Part shown: one piece after another, positions 33,726 to 42,652 of the stretch
How the letters are laid out: each line of letters begins with the position of its first letter
Position numbering within the stretch: position 1 is the first letter of the stretch
DNA from: an uncultured Aquabacterium sp.
GTDB lineage: Bacteria; Pseudomonadota; Gammaproteobacteria; Burkholderiales; Burkholderiaceae_C
Direction: 5' to 3'
Assembly: GCF_913773725.1 (NCBI RefSeq)
Contig: NZ_CAJYGK010000086.1
Location: 62,001 to 126,000, forward strand
DNA: 64,000 nucleotides
Position numbers and translations under genes: made by a program
Notes under the pieces: generated by a model
Seen by the model: the letters and a program-made list of their open reading frames with translations, nothing else
Told to the model about the DNA's origin: nothing
The model's database searches: none

Positions 33726-34205
33726 ATGACCGACCGCACCGCCCGCTGGCTTCGCCGTTCCGCCCTCGCCGTTTTCCTCGCCAGCAGCAGCCTTGCCGCC
33801 ATGGCCCATGGCGATGTGGTGCCCCATGCCGTCGACACCACCGGCCTGCCTGACCTCGGGAAAGAGTGGCTCGCCACCAACCCGTACATCGGCGACAAGA
33901 AGGCCATCGAAATCGGCTCGTCGGCCTTCGGCCAGAACTGCGCCCGCTGCCACGGCATCGACGCCATCTCGGGCGGCATCGCGCCCGACCTGCGCAAGCT
34001 GGACAACGAGTGCGCCACGCAATCGAACCCGCGCAAGCGCGAAGCCTGCCTGGCCGAAGTCGACAACTACTTCCTGACCACCGTGCGCAATGGTCGGACC
34101 CGCAACGGCGCCGTGTACATGCCGCCGTTCGAAGGCATCCTGAACCAGGAAGCCATCTGGGCCATCAAGAGCTACCTGGTCTCGCGCCGCGAGAAGCCGT
34201 TCTGA
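33726..34205 (+). CDS. pedF: Cytochrome c550, PedF family
   Basis: A 159-residue periplasmic cytochrome with a signal peptide ending AMAHG. It has the family start HGDVVPHAVDTTGLPDLG and one heme site C72-A-R-C75-H76. Two further cysteines (in DNECATQS and REACLAEVD) probably form a disulfide, and a methionine ligand lies in VYMPPFEGIL. PedF accepts electrons from PQQ-alcohol dehydrogenases and passes them to a terminal oxidase. It has its own sigma-54 promoter and is followed 167 bp downstream by the XoxJ-like gene. Confidence 0.9.
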   Translation: MTDRTARWLRRSALAVFLASSSLAAMAHGDVVPHAVDTTGLPDLGKEWLATNPYIGDKKAIEIGSSAFGQNCARCHGIDAISGGIAPDLRKLDNECATQSNPRKREACLAEVDNYFLTTVRNGRTRNGAVYMPPFEGILNQEAIWAIKSYLVSRREKPF

Positions 34206-34303
34206 TCGGCCGCTGAACGCAGCGTGGCCCGCTGGCTCATCACATGAGACAGCGCGCGAACACCTCACAGCCCGTCTGCTGCAAAGCGCGGGTTGTCCCT
34301 CAC

Positions 34304-34329
34304 GGGCCTGGCCTTCCTCTGCCAGGCCC
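34304..34329 (+). promoter_or_regulatory. Perfect intercistronic hairpin between pedF and the XoxJ-like gene
   Basis: GGGCCTGGC pairs with GCCAGGCCC around an 8-base loop, with TTTT a few bases further on. It may be a partial terminator or an mRNA-processing/stability element that sets the ratio of the two gene products. Confidence 0.5.
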
Positions 34330-34372
34330 ATCGTGTTTTCAGTGCCTGAAAGACAGCAATAAGGAGACAGTC

Positions 34373-35236
34373 ATGCATGCAACCGATCGTCGCGCAGTCC
34401 TCCGCAAGTTGGCCCTCGCTGGGCTGGCTGGCACGGGCGCGCTGGGCCTGCCCGGCCTGGCCCGGGCCGAAAGCGGCAACCTCGACAAGATCAAGGAACG
34501 CGGCGTGCTCACCGTGGCGGTGTACGACGACCTCCCTCCGTTCAGCACCGACAAGGGTCTCGGCGGCATCGACGCCCTGATCGCCCAGGCCATTGCGGCG
34601 CAACTGGGCGTCAAGGCCAAGTTGCTGCCTTTCCCCGGCGGGGAAGACATGGAAGACGATCTGCGCTTCATGGTGTGGAAAGGCCACTACCTTGGCTATG
34701 GTCCGGCCGACGTGATGCTGCACGTGCCCGTGGAGCGACCGCTGATGAACGCCAATCCGCAGGTCACCATCTTCGCGCCGTACTGGCGCGAGCGCGTGAT
34801 GCTGGCCCGCAACCGCGAGCTGGTACCCGCCGTGGAAAGCCTGGACGCGCTCAAGCCCTATGACATCGGTGTCTCGGGCCAGACCCTGGCTGGCTGGCTG
34901 ATGGCCAATGCGGACGGCGGGGCCCTTCAGCCGCGTCTGCGCACGACCTACAAGGATGGCGTGGCGGCCGCACAGGCCCTGCTCAAGGGCGAGGTGCAGG
35001 TGGTGGGCGGCATGAATTCCGAGTTGCTCCACGTTCTGGGGCAGGACAAGCGCTTCGCCGTCGAGCCCTTGCCTTCGCCACGCGTCTCGCGCGATGGCTG
35101 GGCCATCGGCTGCGCCGTGAAGCGCGACGCAGAGCCGCTGGCCCAGGCTGTGGCAACGGCCATGAGCACCCTGTCGGATTCCGGTGAGCTGCGCAAGATC
35201 TTCCAGACTGCTCAGCTGGAGTGGCGCCGGCCCTGA
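34373..35236 (+). CDS. XoxJ/MoxJ-like periplasmic substrate-binding protein of the quinoprotein system
   Basis: A 287-residue exported protein. The N-terminus (TDRRAVLRKLALAGLAG) has a twin-arginine-like signal. The mature part is a family 3 periplasmic-binding fold (DKIKERGVLTVAVYDDLPPF, then GGIDALIAQAIAAQLG). Proteins of this kind sit next to methanol and ethanol quinoproteins (MoxJ/XoxJ) and are thought to help enzyme maturation or activation, not nutrient uptake; no ABC permease is nearby. Start 34373 has AAGGAG upstream. It is the last gene of this cluster on the plus strand. Confidence 0.83.
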   Translation: MHATDRRAVLRKLALAGLAGTGALGLPGLARAESGNLDKIKERGVLTVAVYDDLPPFSTDKGLGGIDALIAQAIAAQLGVKAKLLPFPGGEDMEDDLRFMVWKGHYLGYGPADVMLHVPVERPLMNANPQVTIFAPYWRERVMLARNRELVPAVESLDALKPYDIGVSGQTLAGWLMANADGGALQPRLRTTYKDGVAAAQALLKGEVQVVGGMNSELLHVLGQDKRFAVEPLPSPRVSRDGWAIGCAVKRDAEPLAQAVATAMSTLSDSGELRKIFQTAQLEWRRP

Positions 35237-35260
35237 GACCGGGTCAGCCGGTTCGGCCGG

Positions 35261-36415
35261 TCAGGTGGCGGCAGGCAGACCCAGCCGCCACAACGACGTG
35301 ACCTCTCTGGCCCGCGCCTGGTGGAGCGGGTCGGAAGCGTCGCGCGACTTGGGGTGCACCGGCCGGGCATCGACGCGGCCCTTGACCGTCAACCCGCCCG
35401 CTTCGATCCAACCGAGCAGCTCCTCCCGGCTGCGTAGCCCGAGGTGCTCGGCCAGATCGGACAGGATCAACCAGCCTTCGCCGTCGGGGCGAAGGTGCGC
35501 CCCCAGCCCCTGCAGGAAGCCCCGCAGCATGCGGCTGTCCGGGTCATACACCGCCTGCTCGACCACCGAGGTCGGGTGCCCTGGCAACCACGGCGGGTTG
35601 CACACCACGAGAGCCGCCTGCCCCTGAGGAAACAGGTCGGTCTGCACCAGGGTCACCGCATCCTGCAGGCCCAGACGGCTCAGGTTGTCTCGCGCACAGT
35701 CGAGCGCCTGCCGTGACAGGTCGGTGGCCACGATGGGCTGCACACCACGGCGTGCGAGCACCGCCGCGAGCACGCCCGTGCCGGTGCCGATGTCGAACGC
35801 GGGCCCGGGCGGGGGCAAGGCGGCCTGCGCGACCAGGTCGACGTACTCTCCGCGCACCGGTGAGAAGACGCCATGGTGAGGGTGGATGCGCCCCTGCACG
35901 GCCCCGACCTGCACCCCGCTCTTGCGCCATTCGTGGGCTCCGATCAGCCCGAGCAGGTCACGCAGGGGCAGCACATAGGGCTGATCCGTCTCACCGAAGA
36001 CGGCACCGCAGGCCATGCGCACGTCGGGCGCCCGACGCAGCGGGCAGACATGGTGCGCCCCGAAAGGCAGCAGCACCATGCCCAGAACCCGCGCACGATG
36101 ACCCTGCGCACGCCGGTGCGCCAGAAAGGCCGCACGAGCCGCCTCCGGCCCCTCGCCGGAGACGGGCTGCGGACCGGGGCGGCGCTTGTCCAGCCGCCGC
36201 TGCAGGGCCTGCAGCAGATGGCGGGCGTTCTGGAAGTCACCTTGCCACAGCAGGGCCGTGCCTTCGCAGGCCAGCTTGTAGGCACGGTCCGCCGGCAGCG
36301 TGTCGTCTGCCACCGCCACGCGCCGAGGCGGAGGCAGACCGGCCACCGACCGCCAGTGCGCCTGGTGGTCGCCGCCTTCGTCCGACCAATGAATGAGGGG
36401 GGTGTCTTGCTGCAT
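35261..36415 (-). CDS. Class I SAM-dependent methyltransferase (RlmG/PrmC-like)
   Basis: A 384-residue cytoplasmic enzyme with a ~190-residue N-terminal domain. The methyltransferase core has the SAM motif DIGTGTGVLAAVLARRG and the catalytic NPPWLPG, which belongs to the (N/D)PPY/W class modifying exocyclic amines of rRNA bases or glutamine amides. The closest named relatives by pattern are the 'methyltransferase small' proteins; the actual substrate is uncertain. It is convergent with the XoxJ-like gene (24-bp gap) and divergent from the DUF47-Pit genes. Confidence 0.8.
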   Translation of the reverse strand: MQQDTPLIHWSDEGGDHQAHWRSVAGLPPPRRVAVADDTLPADRAYKLACEGTALLWQGDFQNARHLLQALQRRLDKRRPGPQPVSGEGPEAARAAFLAHRRAQGHRARVLGMVLLPFGAHHVCPLRRAPDVRMACGAVFGETDQPYVLPLRDLLGLIGAHEWRKSGVQVGAVQGRIHPHHGVFSPVRGEYVDLVAQAALPPPGPAFDIGTGTGVLAAVLARRGVQPIVATDLSRQALDCARDNLSRLGLQDAVTLVQTDLFPQGQAALVVCNPPWLPGHPTSVVEQAVYDPDSRMLRGFLQGLGAHLRPDGEGWLILSDLAEHLGLRSREELLGWIEAGGLTVKGRVDARPVHPKSRDASDPLHQARAREVTSLWRLGLPAAT

Positions 36416-36551
36416 CGCCGCCTTTCGAGCCCCGCAGTGTAGGCCGCCCTCGACAGGGCTTCTCTCGCGGTGATCTCCCGTTTACCGCCGGACCACGGAT
36501 AAAATGACGGTTCTGTGTCAAAACCATGTCGTCAGTGCGACATGCGCGATC

Positions 36552-37200
36552 ATGATCTTTGGAAAACTGCTGCCCCGTGAGGGCAATTTTTTTTGAGCTG
36601 TTCAACCAGCACGCCACCCACCTGGTTGCAGCGGCCCACGCGTTCTCGAAGCTGGTTCACCACTACAACGACCTGCAGCTGCGCGAGAAGTACAACATCG
36701 AGGTCGACAACGCCGAAGGCGCAGCGGATCAGGTCACCAAGGAAGTGAACCGCCTGCTGCACACCACCTTCATCACGCCGATCGATCGCGAGCAGATCCA
36801 CTCCCTGATCAACACGATGGACGACGTGGCCGACCTGATGCAGGATGCCGCCGAGACCATGGCCCTGTACGACGTGCGCCGGATGACCGACGAGATCGTG
36901 CGCCTGACGGACCTGTGCGTGAAGAGCTGCGAGCGCCTGAAGGATGCCGTCAACCTGTTGGACGACATCGGCGATGCCAAGACGGCCAGCGCCGCACTGA
37001 AGACCTGCGAGGAGATCGACCAGCTCGAATCGGACGCCGATCGCGTGATGCGCGCGGCCATGAGCAAGCTCTTTCGGGACGAGCCGGACGTGCGTGAGGT
37101 CATCAAGCTCAAGGCGATCTACGAACTGCTGGAAACCGTCACCGACAAGTGCGAGGACGTCGCCAAGCTGATCGAGGGCGTGATCCTCGAGAACTCCTGA
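36552..37200 (+). CDS. DUF47 (PhoU-like) phosphate transport accessory protein, frameshifted at a T8 run
   Basis: From 36559 or 36577 to 37200 one frame encodes ~205-213 residues of a helical DUF47/PhoU-like protein (KTCEEIDQLESDADRVMRAA, CEDVAKLIEGVILENS) that partners Pit transporters. The family's usual N-terminus, MIFGKLLPREGNFF, is present from ATG 36552 but in another frame. It hits TGA right after a run of eight T (36587-36594); seven T would join it exactly to ELFNQHATHL. This is therefore an indel, a sequencing error, or a slippage site. The pit gene follows 17 bp downstream. Without the fusion, translation could start at TTG 36559 or GTG 36577. Confidence 0.85.
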
Positions 37201-37217
37201 TCGGGGCGGAGTCCAAC

Positions 37218-38228
37218 ATGGCAACCATGCAGGTGGCCCTGTGGGTCATCGCAGCGCTCGTGCTTCTGGCGCTGCTCTTCGATTTCATGAACGGCTTTCA
37301 CGACGCGGCGAACTCGATCGCCACCGTCGTGTCGACCGGTGTGCTGCGCCCGACGCAGGCCGTGGTGTTCGCGGCGTTCTTCAACTTCGTCGCCATCTTC
37401 ATCTTCCACCTCAGCGTGGCCGCGACTGTCGGCAAGGGCATTGCCGATGCCGGGGTCGTGGACGTGCACGTGGTGTTCGGCGCACTGACGGGTGCCATCA
37501 CCTGGAACGTGATCACCTGGTACTACGGCATCCCGAGCAGTTCGTCCCACGCACTGATCGGCGGCATCGTGGGCGCGGTGATCGCCAAGGCCGGTGCGGG
37601 GGCCCTGATCGCCACCGGCATCATCCGGACCGTGACCTTCATCTTCGTCTCGCCGCTGCTGGGCTTCACGCTTGGCTCGCTGATGATGGTGCTCGTCGCA
37701 TGGGTCTGCCGCCGCACCCCGCCCTCCAAGGTGGACCGGTGGTTCCGGCGGCTGCAGCTGCTGTCGGCCGGGGCGTACAGCCTGGGCCATGGCGGCAACG
37801 ATGCGCAGAAGACGATCGGCATCATCTGGATGCTGTTGATTTCCACGGGCTACGCTGCGGCCGGAGACACGTCTCCGCCGATGTGGGTGATCGTGTCGTG
37901 TTACGCCGCGATCGGCGCCGGCACCATGTTCGGGGGTTGGCGCATCGTCAAGACCATGGGGCAGAAGATCACCAAGCTCAAGCCGGTGGGTGGTTTCTGT
38001 GCCGAAACCGGCGGGGCCCTCACGTTGTTCCTGGCCACGGCCATCGGCGTGCCGGTTTCCACGACGCACACCATCACCGGCGCCATTGTCGGTGTCGGCT
38101 CGGTCCAGCGAGCCAGTGCCGTGCGCTGGGGCGTGGCAGGCAACATCGTGTGGGCCTGGATCTTCACGATCCCGGCTTCGGCCACCGTGGCGGCCATCGC
38201 CTACTGGTTGAGCCTGACGCTGTTCTGA
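37218..38228 (+). CDS. pit: Low-affinity inorganic phosphate transporter, Pit family
   Basis: A 336-residue inner-membrane protein with about ten helices and the two Pit signature repeats: FDFMNGFHDAANSIATVVST near the N-terminus and GGNDAQKTIGI in the middle. It also has GIPSSSSHALIGGIVGA and its second copy VPVSTTHTITGAIVGVG. It transports metal-phosphate with protons. The upstream DUF47 gene is its usual partner. ATG 37218 (MATMQVALW) is chosen. A hairpin terminator follows the stop codon. Confidence 0.95.
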   Translation: MATMQVALWVIAALVLLALLFDFMNGFHDAANSIATVVSTGVLRPTQAVVFAAFFNFVAIFIFHLSVAATVGKGIADAGVVDVHVVFGALTGAITWNVITWYYGIPSSSSHALIGGIVGAVIAKAGAGALIATGIIRTVTFIFVSPLLGFTLGSLMMVLVAWVCRRTPPSKVDRWFRRLQLLSAGAYSLGHGGNDAQKTIGIIWMLLISTGYAAAGDTSPPMWVIVSCYAAIGAGTMFGGWRIVKTMGQKITKLKPVGGFCAETGGALTLFLATAIGVPVSTTHTITGAIVGVGSVQRASAVRWGVAGNIVWAWIFTIPASATVAAIAYWLSLTLF

Positions 38229-38247
38229 CGGGCTTGCCCTCTTCCCG

Positions 38248-38270
38248 AAAGGCCGCGCATGCGGCCTTTT
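38248..38270 (+). terminator. Rho-independent terminator after pit
   Basis: The stem AAAGGCCGC/GCGGCCTTT around GCAT continues into TTTT and CCTTTTT. It lies 20 bp after the pit stop codon. Confidence 0.9.
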
Positions 38271-38316
38271 CCTTTTTCCCGGTTACCCGGATCGAAGCAA
38301 GCCCGCCGGCCGAGCT

Positions 38317-38910
38317 TCATCCCTGCTTGGGTCGCCCCTTCTTGATGGGCGCCAGGGCGGCCAGCGCCGCCTTCAGCCGGGCATCGCTGAGCCCGACGAG
38401 CGCGTGCAACGCGGCGCGCAAGACCTCGCTTTTCTTCACGGGCTGCTTCCACTCCAGTGCACGGGCCTTGATCCGCTCGATGAGGGCGAAATCGTCACTC
38501 GGCATCGTGAACGAGTCGCGCACCATTTTCACCTTGGCCGAAGGGGGCTTGGCAGGCGCAGCGGGGGCAGTCGGCTCGGCCGCCTTACGGGCTGCCTTGG
38601 ACGGCTTGTCCTCCTTCACGGGCTTGGCCCCTTTGCTGGTCTTGACCGTTTTCGCGGCTTTGGTCGGCTTGGCGGCAGGCGGCACGGGGTCGACCTGCTG
38701 ATCGGCGACCGTTCGCGCGGCCTTCTTTCCCGCGGCGGCAGTCGCGGTCTTCGACGCGGCGGCCCGTCTGGAGGCCGCTTTCGGCTTGCCGGCCGGCGTG
38801 GGCGCCGACACATCCGCCGGGGTGTCCGGCAAATCGACGCTGACGGGCACCCCTGCAACCGGCTCAGCGGGCGTGGGCCGGGACGCGGCGGGATCAGGCT
38901 TGGGGGACAT
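38317..38910 (-). CDS. Alanine/lysine/proline-rich protein with ribbon-helix-helix-like C-terminus
   Basis: A 197-residue basic protein. Residues 1-125 are low-complexity (runs of Ala, Lys, Pro, Thr such as AAKPTKAAKTVKTSKGAKPV), similar to histone H1-like tails in betaproteobacteria. The C-terminal ~70 residues are ordered: VRDSFTMPSDDFALIERIKA followed by KSEVLRAALHAL looks like a ribbon-helix-helix DNA-binding fold. It probably binds DNA, with the tail adding non-specific contact. It is divergent from the PhoU-like gene at 39105, with an AT-rich promoter-like stretch (TATAAATAATAT) near 38945. Confidence 0.7.
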   Translation of the reverse strand: MSPKPDPAASRPTPAEPVAGVPVSVDLPDTPADVSAPTPAGKPKAASRRAAASKTATAAAGKKAARTVADQQVDPVPPAAKPTKAAKTVKTSKGAKPVKEDKPSKAARKAAEPTAPAAPAKPPSAKVKMVRDSFTMPSDDFALIERIKARALEWKQPVKKSEVLRAALHALVGLSDARLKAALAALAPIKKGRPKQG

Positions 38911-39104
38911 GGCGAAACATCCTTTCGGTGACAAGACGATGAAATAGTATAAATAATATGCCTCATTTGCTGACGGGGCACCGCAGTGGCCTGCCGTCGG
39001 CCTGCTCGAGCGATGTGATCCAGCTCAAGTCGGGCGCCCGGCTGCCACGGCTTCGTCACATGCCATGCACACACTCAGGCCCAGACCAAGGCAGGAGAAC
39101 CGTG

Positions 39105-41051
39105 ATGCAGAAGAACCGCGCCATTGCCTCGCTCGGACACCGAGGACTGCTGATGCCCGTGTGGGTCAAAGCCGCCCTGGCCGCCAACGACCGCCTCAAG
39201 GTCTACCTGACGGTCCTGCAGGCGTGCTCGGCCCATGCAGACCATCCGGATCGGGAAGCACTGGATCTGGCGAACGAGCTGCAGGCCGCCGGCCTCGACC
39301 ACGCCACATGGCTGCACGAGCTGCCTGCTTCCGCCAGCCGAGTCGATGGCGTGCTGCTCGTTCCCGAGCTGCCCACCCTGATTCATGCCCTGGCGGAAGA
39401 CCTGACCCTCATGGCGCGGCCAGTGCTGGAGGCCAGCACCACGGACGCCGAGCCGCACGCCAGGGTGCAGCACTGGCAGGCGTGGCTGGCGGAACGCCAG
39501 GGAGATCAGCTCGACGCGGTGCAGCTGCACCACCTGACCCACGGACAGCGGTCCGACGGCGACAGCCTGCACCTGCTGGTCATGGACCTGCACAAGGCCA
39601 TCAACCAGCTTGCGGCCGAGCTTGCCAGCGAAGTGATCGACGGGGCGCATGTCTGGCAGATCGAGGATGCGGACCGGCCCTTGATCCAGGCCTTCATGCG
39701 GGGGCTGAATCGCACCATGCCGCTGAAGTTCGACCATCCCGGGCTGGACACGGCGGCCACGCGAGACGGGCCACGGCTGCTGCTGCAGAACGACATCGGC
39801 ACCAACGATGCGCATGTACTTGTCATCCAGGTGGTGCAGCGCACGGTCACGCTGACCTATTCCGATCTGCATCGCAGCCGCTTTGCGTTCTTCCAGGCGC
39901 TGCTGATGCCGCTGGGGGCGACCTGGTCGGGCGTCGCGCCGCGGCAGTCGGCCGACCTGAATGGCGGCAAGGCCTACACCGTGGGCACCGCCCGCTTCGA
40001 GCCAGACAGCGATGCCGCGCTGGAAGCCACGCTCGAGGGGCTGGGCGCACGCATCGTCTACCTGATCGACTGGAACCGGGCCCGCAAGCGCCTGCTCCAT
40101 TTCGTGGACAAGGTGGGCGCGGTGGCGGTGCTGACAGCAGCGGCTGAAGCCGAGGCCGGTCACATGGGCTGGCTGAAGGCAGGAGGAGAGCACCTCATCT
40201 GGCAGGCCATGCAGGACGTGGACCGAGGTGCCTTCCGCATCGGAGACCGTCTGGACGACATCCTGGGTGCCGAGCCTGCACAGCACTTTCTGAGCGACAT
40301 GCTGGTTCGCGCCAGCGCGGCCTTGCGCCGCAACGAACCCGCCGCGCTGCTGGCCGACGAAGCCCGCGCCCTTCTGGCACGGCTCGTTCACCAGCGGGGG
40401 GCCGGGTTCGACCTGCTGGAGGAGCACGCAGGCTGGTGTCATGCCCTGGCGCAAGGCGTCAGTGACCTGCTGCTCCTCGACCATGATGGCCTGCGCGCCG
40501 GTGCCGCCGATCTGGCCGCCCGCGCCAAGGCGTGGGAGCGCCGCGCCGACCACCTCGTGATGCAGGCCCGTCAGGAAGCCGAGCGGCGCCCACGCTGGCA
40601 GGCGGTGGTACAGCTGCTGTCCTTGTCGGACGATGTGGCCGACGCGCTCGAGGAGGCCGCGTTCCTGCTCGGCCTGATCGCCGACCGTTCTCAGCAGGAA
40701 TGGCGCGCCGAGGTGCGGCAGGCGCTGTCGCGGCTGGCCCAGACGGTGCTTCAGGCAGTGCAGGAGCACGTCAAGGCCCTGACGATCGCGCGCACGCTGG
40801 ACCACGCCAGCGAAACAGGCGACATGGACGCCTTCCTGGCTGCGACCTGGAACGTGCTGCGCGCCGAACGGCAGTGCGACGAGCTGCTGCGGCATGCGCG
40901 CCGGCAGATCGTTGCTTCCGTCCAGGCAGCGCCGGCCCTGATGCTGGCCAACGACCTGGCCCTCACGCTGGAACTGGCGTCGGACCGCCTGCTGGCCGTC
41001 GGCCACGCACTGCGCACATCGGTGCTGGACCGCACCGTCCGGGGAGACTGA
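39105..41051 (+). CDS. Large protein with a PhoU-like C-terminus, partner of the ATP-grasp protein
   Basis: A 648-residue soluble protein. I recognise no known domain in residues 1-420, though it is well ordered and rich in alpha helix. The last ~210 residues resemble PhoU/DUF47 helical bundles (LLSLSDDVADALEEAAFLLG, HASETGDMDAFL). ATG 39105 follows GGAG. One base separates its stop from the next ATG, so it is tightly coupled to the ATP-grasp/phosphohistidine gene. It lies close to pit-DUF47, again a phosphate-related context. Its biochemical role is unknown; it may be the acceptor or regulator of the phosphotransfer protein downstream. Confidence 0.72.
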   Translation: MQKNRAIASLGHRGLLMPVWVKAALAANDRLKVYLTVLQACSAHADHPDREALDLANELQAAGLDHATWLHELPASASRVDGVLLVPELPTLIHALAEDLTLMARPVLEASTTDAEPHARVQHWQAWLAERQGDQLDAVQLHHLTHGQRSDGDSLHLLVMDLHKAINQLAAELASEVIDGAHVWQIEDADRPLIQAFMRGLNRTMPLKFDHPGLDTAATRDGPRLLLQNDIGTNDAHVLVIQVVQRTVTLTYSDLHRSRFAFFQALLMPLGATWSGVAPRQSADLNGGKAYTVGTARFEPDSDAALEATLEGLGARIVYLIDWNRARKRLLHFVDKVGAVAVLTAAAEAEAGHMGWLKAGGEHLIWQAMQDVDRGAFRIGDRLDDILGAEPAQHFLSDMLVRASAALRRNEPAALLADEARALLARLVHQRGAGFDLLEEHAGWCHALAQGVSDLLLLDHDGLRAGAADLAARAKAWERRADHLVMQARQEAERRPRWQAVVQLLSLSDDVADALEEAAFLLGLIADRSQQEWRAEVRQALSRLAQTVLQAVQEHVKALTIARTLDHASETGDMDAFLAATWNVLRAERQCDELLRHARRQIVASVQAAPALMLANDLALTLELASDRLLAVGHALRTSVLDRTVRGD

Positions 41052-41052
41052 C

Positions 41053-42648
41053 ATGCACGGACCGGATCTTCCGCTTTTTCTGATCGGGTGCGGCCCCAGC
41101 ACGCCGGACGCCAGCCCCCAGACCATGGGTTTCAAGGCCTGGAACCTGCTGCAAATGGCCGAGATGGGGTTGCCCGTGCCCCCCTGTCTGGTGCTGGGCA
41201 CACCGTGGTGCCGGGACACCGCATCCCGTGCGGCCGCCGCCCGGCCGGCCACCTGGCGCGATGCGCTGTCGGCCCTGGAAGCACGCACTGGCCTGCAACT
41301 GGGGCACCGGCGTCACCCCTTGCTGCTCTCGGTTCGTTCGGGCGCCCCGATCTCGATGCCAGGGATGATGGAAACGCTGCTCAACGTCGGGTTGTGCGAC
41401 GCCACGGTCCCGGGCCTGCTGAGCCGCACCGGCAACCCTCGGCTTGTGTGGGATGCCTATCGGCGCCTCGTGGCCACCTTCGGTGAGGTCGTCGCGGGCC
41501 TCGACGCCCACCTGTTCCAGACACAGACCGAGACGCTGGCCGGCTCGCGCCCCGATCAGGATCTGGATTTCAGCGAATTGCGAACCCTGACGCAGCGCCA
41601 TCTGGCCCTGTACCGGGAGCAGACAGGCGCGGCCTTTCCCCAGGACCCGGAGGCTCAGCTGGCCCAGGCCATCGAGGCCGTGCTGCATTCGTGGGACGCC
41701 CCGAAGGCCGTGCACTACCGGGAAGCCCATGGGATCGCGAACGACATCGGTACCGCAGTGACGATGCAGGCCATGGTGTTCGGCAACGCCGGCGGACGCT
41801 CGGGTGCAGGGGTCGGATTCACCCGCAACCCGTCGACGGGCGAGCCGGGCCTCTGGGTGGACTTTCTGTTCAACGCACAGGGTGAGGACGTGGTGTCCGG
41901 CCGGCAAAGCGCACACGGTCACGCACGCCTCGCAGCCGTCCTGCCGCTGGCGTGGCAGCATCTGTGCGACGCCAGCAAGCGCCTGGAAGACGCCTTGTGC
42001 GACATGCAGGACTTCGAGTTCACCGTGCAGGATGGTCAGCTGTGGATGCTGCAGACCCGTAGCGGCAAGCGCAGTCCGCTGGCGACCGCACGCATCGCCC
42101 TCGACATGCTGGACGAAGGTCGCATCACCCCAGAGGAGGCCGCGCGCCGCACGGCTCACCTCACGGAGGCGATGTTGCAGTCCACGCGCGTGGTCGGCTC
42201 GGGCGGGGATGCGCTCGCACCCGCTGCGCGGGGTGTGGCGGCCTCACCGGGCGTGGTCATCGGAGAGCTTGCGCTGGATGAGTCGCGGATCCGGGCCCGT
42301 CAGCACGCCGGGGTCGACCAGCTTCTCGTGCGCGCCGAAGCCGACACCAGCGACATCGCGGCCCTCGAGCAGGCGGCGGGCCTGCTGACACAACGGGGAG
42401 CACGCACCTCTCACGCCGCCGTCGTGGCCCGGCAGCTGGCCAAGACCTGCGTGGTGGGGTGCGAGGGGCTCCGGATCGACCTCGGATCCCGCTCCATCAC
42501 ACTGGGCGGGCAGCGTCTTTCGGAAGGCGACATCCTGACGCTGGATGGCCAGACGGGCTGCGTCTATGTCGGCACCGCACGCACCGAGGTGGACGTGCCC
42601 CATGCGTTGCTGGACAGGCTGCACGCACTGCGCAGCCGACCGGCCTGA
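41053..42648 (+). CDS. PPDK-like protein lacking the PEP-binding barrel (ATP-grasp plus phosphohistidine domain)
   Basis: A 531-residue cytoplasmic protein. The N-terminal ~380 residues match the pyruvate phosphate dikinase ATP-grasp domain (GFKAWNLLQMAEMGLPVP, LLSVRSGAPISMPGMMET, NDIGTAVTMQAMVFGN, GVGFTRNPSTGE). The C-terminal part is the swivelling phosphohistidine domain with TSHAAVVARQLAKTCVVG and H454. The ~350-residue C-terminal TIM barrel that binds PEP/pyruvate in PPDK is absent, so it cannot be a normal dikinase. It could phosphorylate another acceptor, perhaps its tightly coupled upstream partner. It is convergent with selO, 4 bp away. Confidence 0.85.
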   Translation: MHGPDLPLFLIGCGPSTPDASPQTMGFKAWNLLQMAEMGLPVPPCLVLGTPWCRDTASRAAAARPATWRDALSALEARTGLQLGHRRHPLLLSVRSGAPISMPGMMETLLNVGLCDATVPGLLSRTGNPRLVWDAYRRLVATFGEVVAGLDAHLFQTQTETLAGSRPDQDLDFSELRTLTQRHLALYREQTGAAFPQDPEAQLAQAIEAVLHSWDAPKAVHYREAHGIANDIGTAVTMQAMVFGNAGGRSGAGVGFTRNPSTGEPGLWVDFLFNAQGEDVVSGRQSAHGHARLAAVLPLAWQHLCDASKRLEDALCDMQDFEFTVQDGQLWMLQTRSGKRSPLATARIALDMLDEGRITPEEAARRTAHLTEAMLQSTRVVGSGGDALAPAARGVAASPGVVIGELALDESRIRARQHAGVDQLLVRAEADTSDIAALEQAAGLLTQRGARTSHAAVVARQLAKTCVVGCEGLRIDLGSRSITLGGQRLSEGDILTLDGQTGCVYVGTARTEVDVPHALLDRLHALRSRPA

Positions 42649-42652
42649 CGGC

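Noticed and set aside
41053-42648. Complete pyruvate phosphate dikinase or PEP synthase
   Set aside because: The C-terminal PEP-binding barrel is missing and the gene ends cleanly 4 bp before the convergent selO.
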